NCBI GenBank assembly: GCA_945949875.1
Contig: CAMFGH010000021.1
Span: 1 to 35,012, forward strand
Source: an uncultured bacterium
GTDB taxonomy: Bacteria; Bacillota; Clostridia; Lachnospirales; Lachnospiraceae
Reading direction: 5' to 3'
DNA: 35,012 bases
How positions within the stretch are numbered: the stretch's first letter is position 1; every line of letters begins with the position of its first letter. The translations under genes and the position numbers were made by a program. Positions 25,347 to 34,717 of this stretch are shown piece by piece. The notes under the pieces are model-generated. The model saw only the letters and a list, made by a program, of their open reading frames with translations. It was not told where the DNA came from and searched no databases.

Positions 25347-26000
25347 ATGCAGCCTTATGAAAAATTTAAAAAATTTGGTCCGGAGGCAATGTCAGAAGAA
25401 GAACTTCTGGCGATTATGATTCGAACCGGAACCAAAGAAAAAGATTCACTTGCTCTTGCAAAACAAATTCTGGAAATGATTCCGGAACATAATCTGCTGG
25501 GACTGTTTCATTGTAAGTGGCAGGATCTGTTACGCATTGATGGAATAGGTGAAGTAAAAGCCATAAAAATCATGTGCATTGCAGAACTGTCAAAAAGAAT
25601 TTCCAAAACCCAGGCACAAAAACGCTTGAAGTTCAATCATCCGGCCACCGTGGCGGAGTATTATATGGAGTCCATGCGGCATCTGGAGCAGGAAAGAGTA
25701 CTGCTTATTATATTGGACAAAAAGCTGGGATTCATGAATGATCTGGAACTTTCCAAAGGAACCATCAGTGCATCACTTCTTTCTCCGCGGGAGATCTTTA
25801 TTTCTGCGCTGAAAGAAAATGCAGTACAGATCATGCTTCTTCATAACCATCCAAGCGGTGATCCGACTCCCAGTGAGGAAGATATTCTTGTTACCAGAAA
25901 AATATATAAATTATCCAAATTATTGGATTTACCTTTAATAGATCATATCATTATTGGTGATAACAGATATATAAGCCTTCATGAAGAAGGGGTTATTTAG
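25347..26000 (+). CDS. radC: RadC/MPN-domain protein
   Basis: A 217-residue protein with an N-terminal helix-hairpin-helix (LLRIDGIGEVKAIKIMCIAEL, residues 56-77) and a C-terminal JAMM/MPN+ metalloprotease-like domain with LHNHPSGDPTPSEED. The name comes from an old, retracted link to DNA repair; the biochemical role is still unclear, although the MPN motif predicts a zinc hydrolase. ATG 25347 has AAAGGAAG; an in-frame ATG-like start at 25311 would precede that site. It sits immediately before mreB, an association conserved across many bacteria. Length matches the family (215-230). Confidence 0.93.
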   Translation: MQPYEKFKKFGPEAMSEEELLAIMIRTGTKEKDSLALAKQILEMIPEHNLLGLFHCKWQDLLRIDGIGEVKAIKIMCIAELSKRISKTQAQKRLKFNHPATVAEYYMESMRHLEQERVLLIILDKKLGFMNDLELSKGTISASLLSPREIFISALKENAVQIMLLHNHPSGDPTPSEEDILVTRKIYKLSKLLDLPLIDHIIIGDNRYISLHEEGVI

Positions 26001-26014
26001 AAAGGAGCCTTAAC

Positions 26015-27025
26015 GTGGCAAACAATACTTTTGGGATAGACTTAGGTACAAATAATATTAAGATTTACAGCAGAAATGATGATTCCATTATGGTGGAGAA
26101 GAATATGATCGCCATAGAAAACAAAAAGAATTTATTTGCCTACGGTGATTCTGCTTATGAAATGTATGAGAAAGCGCCGGGAAATATTCATATTTCTTAT
26201 CCATTATGTAATGGTGTTATTGCCGATATTCAGAATATGGAAACACTGATCAAATATTTTATAACAGATCTTTCCAAAGGAACGATCAAGCCGGCTGATT
26301 ATTGTATTGCAGTGCCTACGGACGTCACAGAAGTGGAAAAGAGGGCATTTTTTGATCTGATCAGGGATGCCGGTGTAAAGGCAAAAAAGATTCTGGTTGT
26401 GGAAAAAGCAGTAGCAGATGGTCTTGGACTTGATATCGATGTAAAAAACTCCCAGGGTGTTCTGGTTGTCAATGTAGGCTATGATACCACGGAGATTTCC
26501 ATTTTATCTCTGGGTGGCATTGTGCTCAGCAGACTGATCAAAGTGGGAGGTTTGAAATTTGATGATGCAATCCGTGCAGCAATAAGAAAAGAATTTAGTC
26601 TTCTGATCGGCGGTAAAACAGCAGAAAGTGTGAAGTTTGCACTTGCTGAGCTGGAAAAAGCCGGTAAAGGTGCACAGGTCTTTGGACGGGATATTGTGAC
26701 CGGACTTCCGGTGGAAAGAGAAATCCCTACTTCCCTTGTGGACGAAGCATTAAAAGAGCATTTTGATACGATCATAGATAATATTAAGGTGATTCTGGAG
26801 CGTACACCACCGGAGCTCGCAGCAGATATTTACCGTCATGGTATTTATCTGACAGGTGGTGCATCCCAGGTAAATCATCTTGCTGAACTGGTCAGTGTTG
26901 GAACCGGTCTTAAGGTGAACATTGCATCGGAACCAATGAACAGCGTTGTACTCGGGCTTGAGAAAATTATCAAAGATGATAATTATAAATCGGTAGCCTA
27001 TTCAATTGAAGGAATGAGCAAATGA
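26015..27025 (+). CDS. mreB: Rod-shape protein, actin-like MreB
   Basis: A 336-residue actin-like ATPase that forms membrane-associated filaments guiding lateral wall synthesis. The start FGIDLGTNNIKIY is the phosphate-1 loop; other marks are AVPTDVTEVEKRAF, VVEKAVADGLGLDID, the phosphate-2 loop VVNVGYDTTEISIL and the adenosine motif YLTGGASQVNHLAELV. GTG 26015 has AAAGGAG (26001-26007) right after the radC stop. Its sequence looks somewhat diverged (for instance GYDTTEISIL where most have GGGTTDIAVIS), so it could be an Mbl/MreBH-like paralogue, but the position next to mreC and mreD favours MreB. The stop overlaps mreC by 4 bases. Confidence 0.93.
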   Translation: MANNTFGIDLGTNNIKIYSRNDDSIMVEKNMIAIENKKNLFAYGDSAYEMYEKAPGNIHISYPLCNGVIADIQNMETLIKYFITDLSKGTIKPADYCIAVPTDVTEVEKRAFFDLIRDAGVKAKKILVVEKAVADGLGLDIDVKNSQGVLVVNVGYDTTEISILSLGGIVLSRLIKVGGLKFDDAIRAAIRKEFSLLIGGKTAESVKFALAELEKAGKGAQVFGRDIVTGLPVEREIPTSLVDEALKEHFDTIIDNIKVILERTPPELAADIYRHGIYLTGGASQVNHLAELVSVGTGLKVNIASEPMNSVVLGLEKIIKDDNYKSVAYSIEGMSK

Positions 27026-27891
27026 GTCCAGTTGTAAAGAAAAAAGGAGAGAAATTTACCTTACCAAGTAAATATCTCCTTTTTATTTTAACAATTCTAT
27101 GTGTGGGATTAATGATCCTGACTTTTACGACTTCAGCACTTAGCACGCCTTTGTCCTATGTAGCTGGTTTTATTGTTGTGCCCTTTGAAGAGGGTGTTTC
27201 AAAAATCGGGACATATCTGAATGATAAAGCAGAAATGCTTCAGGAAATCCAGAATCTAATTGTTGAAAATGAAAAACTGAAGCAGCAGGTAGTCGATCTG
27301 ACCAATGAAAATATTTCGTTGCAGCAGGATCGATTTGAATTATCCAATTTAAGACAGCTATATGCTCTGGATGCGGAATATCAGGAATATGAAAAAATTG
27401 GTGCCCGGATCATATCAAAGGATAGTGGAAACTGGTATCATTCTTTTGTCATAAACAAAGGAACAGATGACGGTATTATGACCAATATGAATGTGATCGC
27501 AGGAGCCGGTCTGGTTGGCCGGGTTACGTCAGTTGGTAAGAACTGGGCAAAGGTTTCCACGATCATAAATGATAATGTCAGTGTAAGCGGTATGGTGTTA
27601 TCCACATCGGATAATATCATTGTTACCGGGAATTTGGAAACCTATGCAGACGGACTGGTTGAATTCAGTAAGCTGGTAGATGATAAGAATCAGGTGGTAG
27701 AAGGAGATAAAATCGTCACTTCCAATATCAGTGATTATTACCTTCCCGGGATTCTGGTTGGTTACATATCTGAAATTGATACAGATTCCAATAATCTGAC
27801 AAAATCCGGCTATGTGACACCGGCAGTGGATTTTGGACATTTAGAAGAAGTGCTTGTGATTCTGGAGTTAAAACAGACCATTATTGAATAA
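27022..27891 (+). CDS. mreC: Rod-shape protein MreC
   Basis: A 289-residue bitopic protein of the elongasome. Residues 13-40 form the transmembrane helix (YLLFILTILCVGLMILTF). A coiled coil follows (about 70-110, LQEIQNLIVENEKLKQQVVDLTNENISLQ), then the beta-barrel periplasmic-side domain with ARIISKDSGNWYHSFVINKGTDDGI, AGAGLVGRVTSVGKNWAKVSTIIND and GDKIVTSNISDYYLPGILVGYI. MreC connects MreB and PBP2/RodA. The ATG overlaps the mreB stop (ATGA). Length is normal (about 270-300). Confidence 0.95.
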   Translation: MSPVVKKKGEKFTLPSKYLLFILTILCVGLMILTFTTSALSTPLSYVAGFIVVPFEEGVSKIGTYLNDKAEMLQEIQNLIVENEKLKQQVVDLTNENISLQQDRFELSNLRQLYALDAEYQEYEKIGARIISKDSGNWYHSFVINKGTDDGIMTNMNVIAGAGLVGRVTSVGKNWAKVSTIINDNVSVSGMVLSTSDNIIVTGNLETYADGLVEFSKLVDDKNQVVEGDKIVTSNISDYYLPGILVGYISEIDTDSNNLTKSGYVTPAVDFGHLEEVLVILELKQTIIE

Positions 27892-27907
27892 CAGATCAGG
27901 TGAATTT

Positions 27908-28435
27908 GTGAAAAAGAAATTATTAAATGTTTTTTTTATTTTTATCATATTTTTTAGCTTTATTCTGCAGTGTACTCTTTTTAAAAAGCTCAGTTTCGGT
28001 GGTATCAGCCCTAATCTTTTGATGATAACCACCACATCCATCGGACTGATGAAAGGGGAAAAGGCAGGAGTATATGCCGGCTTTTTCAGCGGTATATTAA
28101 TTGACATTTTTTTTGGTTCCGTAATCGGACTATATGCTTTGATTTATATGAATCTGGGATATATCGTAGGAAAGTTCAGTCGTATTTTTTATCCGGAAGA
28201 TATCAAGCTTCCTCTGGCTCTTATTTTATTAAGTGACCTTTCCTATGGGATGATTTGTTATATTTTAATGTTTTTGTTACGAGGAAGATTTCACTTTGTT
28301 TATTTCTTCCTACATATTATTTTCCCGGAGACGGTATATACGATACTGATCAGTATTGTATTATATCCATTTATTTTATTCATTTACAAGAAACTGAATG
28401 TTGAAGAAAATAGGAGTGAAATAGATTTTGTTTGA
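27908..28435 (+). CDS. mreD: Rod-shape protein MreD
   Basis: A 175-residue polytopic membrane protein with five or so hydrophobic helices, the usual size for MreD. Recognisable pieces are FSFILQCTLF near the N-terminus, ISPNLLMITTTSIGLMKGEKAGVYAGFFSGILIDIFFGSVIGLYALIYMNLGYIVG, which is the family core, and a C-terminal YPFILFIYKKL. Start GTG 27908 has AGGTGA a few bases upstream; a TTG at 27884 would overlap mreC. It overlaps mrdA by 8 bases. MreD helps assemble the MreC-PBP2-RodA complex. Confidence 0.93.
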   Translation: MKKKLLNVFFIFIIFFSFILQCTLFKKLSFGGISPNLLMITTTSIGLMKGEKAGVYAGFFSGILIDIFFGSVIGLYALIYMNLGYIVGKFSRIFYPEDIKLPLALILLSDLSYGMICYILMFLLRGRFHFVYFFLHIIFPETVYTILISIVLYPFILFIYKKLNVEENRSEIDFV

Positions 28436-31295
28436 TCGAATCAAAGACAAGATTTTAAATATGGTTCTTTCACGCGAATTTGTATTGATTCTGGCATTGT
28501 TTTTCTGCGGTGGGTTATTAATCTACAGGATTTTTGATCTTCAGATCATAAATGGGGAATCTTATCTTGAAAATTTTCAGTTAAAGATCCGCAAAGAACG
28601 TTTTATTCCGGCTACAAGAGGAAATATATATGATCGTAACGGGAAACTTCTGGCCTATAATGAGCTGGCATATTCTGTTACCATTGAAGACGTATATGAA
28701 TCCGGAAAAACCAAAAACAGGGATCTGAATGATACCATATATCGTGTGATACAAATGGTCGAATCAAGTGGGGATGAAGTAATCTGTGATTTTGATATTT
28801 ATCTGGATCAATATGGTAATTATCAGTATCGGAATACCGATGCGGCGCAGCTTCGTTTTCTGGCAGATGTATATGGAAGAAGTGACGTGAAGGATCTGGA
28901 ATATAAAGAAAAAACAGCATCCCCTGATGATGTGATTGAATTCTTGTGCAGCAGTTCCAAATACGGTATCGGACAGTATACAGAAAGTGAAGATGGTAAG
29001 CTGGAATTTACGCCTCAGGCCGGATATTCCAAATCGGATATCCTTAAGATTATCACAACAAGAACAGCGATGGCTTCTAACAGCTATCAGAAATATATTA
29101 CCACCACCATTGCTACAGATGTGAATGAAAAGACAGTAGCAGTAATCAGCGAAAACAGCGAATATCTGGATGGTGTTGCGATTGCTGAAGATACCATCCG
29201 AAAATATGTGAACAGTGTCTATTTTAGTCAGATCATTGGGTACACAGGAAAAATACCATCCGAAAAATTATCGGATTATAAGGCATTGGATGAGTCCTAT
29301 GCTTTAAATGATCAGGTGGGATTATCCGGTATCGAGTCATCCATGGAGGAACAGCTCAGAGGTAAGAAGGGTTCTGAGACCATTTATGTAGATAATACAG
29401 GTAAGGTCATTGAATCTACAGACTATGTGGAATCCATTGCCGGTAATGACATATATCTTACATTGGATGCGGATTATCAATCGGCGGCTTATAATATTCT
29501 GGAACAAAAAATTGCCGGTATTCTGGTTTCCAAGATTCAGAATATTAAGGAATACAAAGCAACTGAAAATTCCGGTAGTGCTGATATTAAGGTAGCCATT
29601 TATGATGTATATAATGCCTTAATTGAAAACAGTGTTATTGACATATCCCATTTTTCGAACGCAGTCGCAGGGGAAACCGAGCAAAAAGTACAGGAGAAAT
29701 TTGATATCCAGGAAGAATTTGTACTGAACAAATTACAGAAAGAACTTTTGGAGGACAAGACTCCTTACGATAAATTAACCACCGAGTATCAGGTTTATAT
29801 GTTGTATATCGTTTCTGTTCTTGGAGATAACAATGTGCTTTTAAGAAGTGAGATTGATCCCGATGATTCAGTATATCTTGCTTGGAAAGAGGATGAAAAT
29901 ATTTCTCTGGAAGAGTATTTAAAACATTGCATAGCAATGAGATGGATTGATGTTACAAAGCTTGACATGGATAATGAATATGCAGATTCCAATGAGGTTT
30001 ATAACAGACTTGTGGAATATACCATCCAGCAGTTAAAGGATGATATGACCTTTAAGAAAAAAGTCTATAAATATATGATTAAGTCTGATCTGGTTTCCGG
30101 ACGGGAAATCTGTCAGATTCTGGTAGAACAGCATATTATTGATATTGATTCTGAACTGGAGAAAAAGCTTTATAATGGGTCGATTTCTTCCTATCAGTTC
30201 ATGATCGACCGGATTATGAATCTGGATATTACACCGGCACAGCTTGCGCTGGAACCTTGTTCCGGCTCTATGGTAGTAACCGATGTTACAACAGGGAATG
30301 TGCTTGCCTGCGTTTCTTATCCAAGCTATGACAATAATCGCCTGGCGAATACCATTGATTCCAGCTATTATGCAGCGCTTTTAAAGGACGAGTCCAGACC
30401 GATGTATAATCATGCCACACAGGAAGAAACAGCCCCTGGTTCTACTTTTAAGATGGTTTCTGCAACAGCCGGACTTCTGGAAGGCGTAATCGATACATCA
30501 ACCCAGTTCAGGTGCAGTGGGCCTTTTGAAAAAATCACACCATCCCCCAGATGCTGGATTTATCCGGGAGCCCATGGTAATTTGAATGTTTCTGCCGGAA
30601 TCCAGAATTCCTGTAATAACTTTTTCTATGAAGTGGGTTACCGGCTGGGATCTTCCGGTGATTCCTACGACAGTAATCTGGGTCTTGAGAAACTGGCATA
30701 TTATGCGGACATGTATGGTCTGACCGAAACGTCAGGAATCGAAATCACAGAATCCGATCCACAGGTTTCTACAGAAGATGCTGTACGTTCTACCATCGGT
30801 CAGGGTAGCAATAACTTTACCACAGTTGGTCTGGCACGGTATGTTACCACAGTCGCAAACAGTGGTACATGCTATAGCCTTACCTTAATTGATAAAATTA
30901 CTGACCATAATAATAATCTTCTGATTGATAATCAGGCTGAAATCCGTAACCATATCGAAATGGACAGTTCCTACTGGAAGGCAATTCATTCCGGTATGAG
31001 AGGTGTGGTAGAAAATAAGGCATATTTTAATATTGGTGTCGACGTTGCAGGAAAAACTGGTACTGCACAGCAGTCCTCCAGCCACCCGAACCATGCTTTA
31101 TTTGTGAGTTATGCTCCTTATGAAAATCCGGAAATATCGGTTACTGTCCGTATCGTAAATGGATATTCTTCTGATTATGCTGCCCAGGCGGCAAAGGACT
31201 TTTATACTTATTTTTTCAAACTGGATGATGAAGAAAATATTATTACCGGTACTGCAACACCAAGTACAACTTATATCAGTAATAATACGGACTAA
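28428..31295 (+). CDS. mrdA: Penicillin-binding protein 2, elongasome transpeptidase, with large insertion
   Basis: A 955-residue class B PBP, much longer than the 630-720 residues common elsewhere. After a TM helix (about 17-38) comes the pedestal region with RFIPATRGNIYDRNGKLLA and GLSGIESSMEEQLRG. The transpeptidase domain has the serine motif STFK (Ser672), SCN in IQNSCNNFF and KTG (Lys876). Between the helix DYQSAAYNILEQKI (near 350-362) and SGSMVVTDVTTGNVLA (near 605) lies a mostly helical, charged segment of about 240 residues that is not part of the usual fold. Start is TTG 28428 with AGGAG (28412-28416) at 11 bases; no ATG suits. It crosslinks lateral wall with RodA, encoded four genes downstream. 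Confidence 0.93.
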   Translation: MFDRIKDKILNMVLSREFVLILALFFCGGLLIYRIFDLQIINGESYLENFQLKIRKERFIPATRGNIYDRNGKLLAYNELAYSVTIEDVYESGKTKNRDLNDTIYRVIQMVESSGDEVICDFDIYLDQYGNYQYRNTDAAQLRFLADVYGRSDVKDLEYKEKTASPDDVIEFLCSSSKYGIGQYTESEDGKLEFTPQAGYSKSDILKIITTRTAMASNSYQKYITTTIATDVNEKTVAVISENSEYLDGVAIAEDTIRKYVNSVYFSQIIGYTGKIPSEKLSDYKALDESYALNDQVGLSGIESSMEEQLRGKKGSETIYVDNTGKVIESTDYVESIAGNDIYLTLDADYQSAAYNILEQKIAGILVSKIQNIKEYKATENSGSADIKVAIYDVYNALIENSVIDISHFSNAVAGETEQKVQEKFDIQEEFVLNKLQKELLEDKTPYDKLTTEYQVYMLYIVSVLGDNNVLLRSEIDPDDSVYLAWKEDENISLEEYLKHCIAMRWIDVTKLDMDNEYADSNEVYNRLVEYTIQQLKDDMTFKKKVYKYMIKSDLVSGREICQILVEQHIIDIDSELEKKLYNGSISSYQFMIDRIMNLDITPAQLALEPCSGSMVVTDVTTGNVLACVSYPSYDNNRLANTIDSSYYAALLKDESRPMYNHATQEETAPGSTFKMVSATAGLLEGVIDTSTQFRCSGPFEKITPSPRCWIYPGAHGNLNVSAGIQNSCNNFFYEVGYRLGSSGDSYDSNLGLEKLAYYADMYGLTETSGIEITESDPQVSTEDAVRSTIGQGSNNFTTVGLARYVTTVANSGTCYSLTLIDKITDHNNNLLIDNQAEIRNHIEMDSSYWKAIHSGMRGVVENKAYFNIGVDVAGKTGTAQQSSSHPNHALFVSYAPYENPEISVTVRIVNGYSSDYAAQAAKDFYTYFFKLDDEENIITGTATPSTTYISNNTD

Positions 31296-31321
31296 TTATT
31301 TTGCTTGAAGGAAGGAATGCC

Positions 31322-32014
31322 ATGGAACAATTTGTAACAATCAAAAGTTATCAGCATGGATTTGCACTATACATAAAAGAAAATGCATCTTTTGAAAAGG
31401 TTTTAGAAGAAGTTGAACAGAAATTTTCAAATTCCAGGCAATTTTTTGGGTCTGCAAAAGTTTCCTTTTCTTTGGAGGGAATGGAGCTTACTCCGGAGCA
31501 GGAATTTGAAATTGTAGATGCTATCCAGTCTTCATCGGATCTGCAGGTGATCGCTCTGGTTGGTAAAAACCAGAAATTGAAAGCTTTGTTTGATGAGACA
31601 TATGAGCATTATGCTTCTGAGGATTCATTAGGATATTGTGATGAACCAAATGCCTTTATCTGGAGAGGAACAGTCCGAAAAGGAAATGATCTTGATTCTT
31701 CCTACTCCATTATCATACTAGGAGATGTAAATCCGGGTGCAAAAGTGACTTCTGATCAGGATATTATTGTTTTAGGTTCTCTGTTTGGAGAAGCTTATGC
31801 CGGGCTGGATGGCAATAGTGGGCATTTTATTGCTGCACTGGAAATGAACCCGGAGAGATTAAGGATAGGAGATATCAGATTAAAAAAGAAACTGTCCAAA
31901 CATTTTTGGCCAGATTCCAATAAAAAAATGCCAAAGATAGCTGTGGCGCAGGATGATGAAATCAACCTGCAGCCGATTACCAAAGAATTACTGGGAAAAA
32001 TTTTATCAGAATAA
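31322..32014 (+). CDS. minC: Septum site-determining protein MinC
   Basis: A 230-residue FtsZ assembly inhibitor. The N-terminal domain (1-100) has TIKSYQHGFALYIKENASFEKVLEEVEQKF; the C-terminal beta-helix has RGTVRKGNDLDSSYSIIILGDVNPGAKVTSDQDIIVLGSLFGEAYAG and binds MinD. ATG 31322 has GAAGGAA upstream, while the open frame reaching 31301 has no support. MinC is recruited by MinD (next gene) to keep FtsZ rings away from the poles. Length is typical (about 220-230). Confidence 0.95.
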   Translation: MEQFVTIKSYQHGFALYIKENASFEKVLEEVEQKFSNSRQFFGSAKVSFSLEGMELTPEQEFEIVDAIQSSSDLQVIALVGKNQKLKALFDETYEHYASEDSLGYCDEPNAFIWRGTVRKGNDLDSSYSIIILGDVNPGAKVTSDQDIIVLGSLFGEAYAGLDGNSGHFIAALEMNPERLRIGDIRLKKKLSKHFWPDSNKKMPKIAVAQDDEINLQPITKELLGKILSE

Positions 32015-32071
32015 GATTTCCCGGTGGACGACAAATCACAAAATCATGAGGAAAGGTAAAAGGTGATTCGA

Positions 32072-32863
32072 ATGAGTGAAGTAATTGTCGTCACATCAGG
32101 TAAAGGCGGTGTTGGAAAGACCACAACATGCGCAAACGTTGGCACAGGTCTTGCAGATCTTGGAAAGAAGGTTCTACTGATCGATACAGATATCGGACTT
32201 CGTAATCTGGATGTAGTTATGGGACTGGAAAACAGGATCGTTTACAATCTGGTGGATGTGGCAGAAGGAAAATGTCGTGCAAAACAGGCAATGATACGGG
32301 ATAAAAGACATCCCAGCCTATATTTACTTCCATCTGCACAGACTCGTGATAAAACTGCAGTCAAACCGGAACAAATGATCAAAATCATTGATCAGTTAAA
32401 ATCCGGATTTGATTATATTATTCTGGATTGCCCCGCAGGAATTGAACAAGGGTTTAAAAATGCAATAGCAGCGGCTGACAGAGCACTGGTTGTTACAACT
32501 CCGGAAGTATCAGCAATCCGCGATGCAGATCGTATTATCGGGCTATTGGAATCCAATAGTTTTGATAAAATCGACCTGGTTATTAACAGGCTTCGATTTG
32601 ATATGATCAAACGTGGAGATATGATGTCATCTTCGGATGTGGTTGATATTCTTTCCATTCCGCTGATTGGTATCATACCGGATGATGAAAATGTTGTAAT
32701 ATCCACAAATCAGGGAGAACCGCTTGTAGGTGGATCTACACTGGCCGGTGCTGCTTATATGAATATTTGTCGAAGAGTGATAGGGGACGATGTACCTTTC
32801 ATTGAATTTGAAAAAGGATTATCATTCTGGACAAAAGTAAGTGGCATTTTTAAAAGAAATTAG
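32072..32863 (+). CDS. minD: Septum site-determining ATPase MinD
   Basis: A 263-residue ParA-type ATPase. The deviant Walker A is GKGGVGKTTTCANVG; LIDTDIGLRNLDVVMGLENRIVYNLVDV and DYIILDCPAGIEQGFKNAI (Walker B region) follow. The C-terminal FEKGLSFWTKVSGIFKRN is the amphipathic membrane-targeting helix. ATG 32072 matches the usual MSEVIVVTSGKGG start; a GTG at 32063, with GAGGAAAGG upstream, would add three residues. It brings MinC to the membrane and is displaced by MinE. Confidence 0.96.
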   Translation: MSEVIVVTSGKGGVGKTTTCANVGTGLADLGKKVLLIDTDIGLRNLDVVMGLENRIVYNLVDVAEGKCRAKQAMIRDKRHPSLYLLPSAQTRDKTAVKPEQMIKIIDQLKSGFDYIILDCPAGIEQGFKNAIAAADRALVVTTPEVSAIRDADRIIGLLESNSFDKIDLVINRLRFDMIKRGDMMSSSDVVDILSIPLIGIIPDDENVVISTNQGEPLVGGSTLAGAAYMNICRRVIGDDVPFIEFEKGLSFWTKVSGIFKRN

Positions 32864-32875
32864 GAGGGGAAATCA

Positions 32876-33160
32876 ATGATGAAGATTCGTAAGATATTTT
32901 ATAAGAAAAAATCCAGTGATACTGCAAAAGACAGATTGAAGATTCTGCTGATTTCCGACCGTGTAAACTGTTCTCCAGAAATGATGAATATGATTAAGAA
33001 TGATATAGCAAACGTATTATCCAAATATATGAAAATCGATTCGGATAGCATGGAGGTTCAAATAACCAAAAAAGGAAGTGCAAAACGTGGCAGGAAATCT
33101 CCGTTTTTGTATGTCAATATACCAATACTTGATTTAAACAGCTATTTATATAAGGAGTGA
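32876..33160 (+). CDS. minE: Cell division topological specificity factor MinE
   Basis: A 94-residue MinE. A short basic N-terminal membrane-targeting part (MMKIRKIFYKKKS) precedes the MinD-contact helix AKDRLKILLISDRVNCSPEMMNMIKNDI and the C-terminal topological domain ISKY-like SKYMKIDSDSMEVQI. TAGGAGGGG lies 8-9 bases before ATG 32876. MinE stimulates the MinD ATPase and gives pole-to-pole oscillation; its presence, rather than DivIVA/MinJ only, is typical for many Clostridia. rodA starts 3 bases after the stop. Confidence 0.95.
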   Translation: MMKIRKIFYKKKSSDTAKDRLKILLISDRVNCSPEMMNMIKNDIANVLSKYMKIDSDSMEVQITKKGSAKRGRKSPFLYVNIPILDLNSYLYKE

Positions 33161-33163
33161 TCC

Positions 33164-34276
33164 ATGTATAAACAAAATGGGCTACGAAAGATTTTAAGAT
33201 ACTATGACTATAAATTGATTTTTTTTCTGACTGCATTGATCGTGCTGGGAGTATATGCCATTGGAAGTGCCAAACCTTCCCTGCAGTCCAGGCAGATTGC
33301 CGGTGCCCTTGCCGGAGCATTTTTGATGTTTGTCATATCATTTATAGACTATCATCTTATTTGTAAATTTTATATTCCAATCTATGTGATTAATATTATT
33401 TTATTAGCACTTGTCCTTAGTAATTTAGGGGATGACGCCGGTGGAGCACAAAGATGGCTCGATATAGGTATTCGATTTCAGCCATCTGAACTTGCTAAAA
33501 TTTTATTGATTTTATTCTTTGCACAGTTTATTATGGTAAATAGAGAGAAACTTAATACTTTTAGGACGGTTTTATTGTCTATTATGCTGATAGCGGTGCC
33601 TATGGTTCTTGTGAAAAAGCAACCGGATCTGTCTACCACAATAATGATTGCTATTTTGTTTTGTGTTATGATGTACATCGGTGGAATAAGCCATAGGTTG
33701 ATTTTAGGCGTTCTTGCGGTAACGATTCCGCTGGCGGTTATTTTCCTGACAATTGTCTTACAGCCGGAACAGAAAATCATAGAATCTTACCAACAGAAAC
33801 GTATTCTGGCATGGCTTTACCCGGATGATTATGCCGACGCAGAAGCATATCAACAGACGAATTCAAAGATGGCAATCGGTTCAGGGCAGCTGTTAGGAAA
33901 AGGATATAATAGTAATGAAATCAGTTCGGTAAAAAATGGTAATTTTATTTCAGAACCTCAGACAGACTTTATTTTTGCAGTCATTGGTGAAGAATGGGGA
34001 TTTGTAGGAGGATGTGCAATTATCATTTTGGAATTTCTGGTGGCGCTTGAGTGTGCGCTGATCGGTTGGAAAGCAAGAGACCTGGCCGGGCATGTGATTG
34101 CAGGTGGTATGGCCGGGCTGATATGTTTCCAGAGTTTTATTAATATTGGCGTCGCTACAGGGATATTGCCAAATACCGGTTTACCATTACCTTTTGTAAG
34201 TTATGGACTGACCTCTCTGCTTAGTTTATTTATCGGTGTGGGAGTTGTTTTGAATATTAATTTACAAAATCATTAA
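33164..34276 (+). CDS. rodA: SEDS-family peptidoglycan glycosyltransferase RodA
   Basis: A 370-residue protein with ten hydrophobic segments, the SEDS fold. Marks are AQRWLDIGIRFQPSELAKI (the GAxRWI..... QPSE motif), KKQPDLSTTIM, LGKGYNSNEISSVKNGNFISEPQTDFIFAVIGEEWGFVG and FQSFINIGVATGILPNTGLPLPFVSYGLTS near the C-terminus. SEDS proteins polymerise lipid II with a partner PBP; RodA pairs with PBP2 (mrdA upstream). The QTDFIFAVIGEEWGF and ARDLAGHVIA segments carry the expected acidic residues. ATG 33164 has AAGGAGTG. FtsW is the alternative, but the operon context favours RodA. Confidence 0.93.
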   Translation: MYKQNGLRKILRYYDYKLIFFLTALIVLGVYAIGSAKPSLQSRQIAGALAGAFLMFVISFIDYHLICKFYIPIYVINIILLALVLSNLGDDAGGAQRWLDIGIRFQPSELAKILLILFFAQFIMVNREKLNTFRTVLLSIMLIAVPMVLVKKQPDLSTTIMIAILFCVMMYIGGISHRLILGVLAVTIPLAVIFLTIVLQPEQKIIESYQQKRILAWLYPDDYADAEAYQQTNSKMAIGSGQLLGKGYNSNEISSVKNGNFISEPQTDFIFAVIGEEWGFVGGCAIIILEFLVALECALIGWKARDLAGHVIAGGMAGLICFQSFINIGVATGILPNTGLPLPFVSYGLTSLLSLFIGVGVVLNINLQNH

Positions 34277-34321
34277 AAGTATTATTCTTATAACAAGGGG
34301 TACGTAAGGAGAAGGATTTTT

Positions 34322-34717
34322 ATGAATATTGCTTTGATAGCACATGACTCAAAAAAGAAATTAATGCAGAATTTTTGTATAGCTTATCGTGGCATCTTAA
34401 GTAAAAATGATCTTTTTGCCACTGGTACAACAGGACGATTGATTGAAGAGGTCACTAATTTAAATGTTCATAAGTACTTAGCAGGGCATCTTGGTGGAGA
34501 GCAGCAGGTAGGTGCAGAAATTGAACATAATGCCATTGATCTTGTTATTTTTTTAAGAGACCCGCTCACATCCAAATCTCATGAGCCGGATGTAAATAAT
34601 GTGGTTCGTTTATGTGACATTCATAATATTCCGTTAGCTACAAATCTTGCATCAGCAGAATTGTTGATCAAATCACTTGACAGAGGAGATCTTGAGTGGC
34701 GTGAAATGTATAAATAA
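34322..34717 (+). CDS. mgsA: Methylglyoxal synthase, with Glu at the catalytic Asp position
   Basis: A 131-residue enzyme that turns dihydroxyacetone phosphate into methylglyoxal and phosphate, a bypass of lower glycolysis when phosphate is low. The fold signature is complete: [61 protein letters not shown]. In the E. coli enzyme the catalytic base is Asp71 in GGDQQVGA; here the corresponding segment is GGEQQVGAE (Glu60). The other acidic residues and the HEPD/HDPD His are kept. Codon GAG 34499-34501 is unambiguous in the sequence. AAGGAGAAGG precedes ATG 34322. The gene follows rodA by 45 bases with no terminator seen. Confidence 0.93.
   Translation: MNIALIAHDSKKKLMQNFCIAYRGILSKNDLFATGTTGRLIEEVTNLNVHKYLAGHLGGEQQVGAEIEHNAIDLVIFLRDPLTSKSHEPDVNNVVRLCDIHNIPLATNLASAELLIKSLDRGDLEWREMYK

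Noticed and set aside
28428-31295. Fusion of two genes or assembly error in PBP2
   Set aside because: The frame is continuous, codon use looks even, and both flanks join into one transpeptidase domain; an insertion within one gene explains it better.
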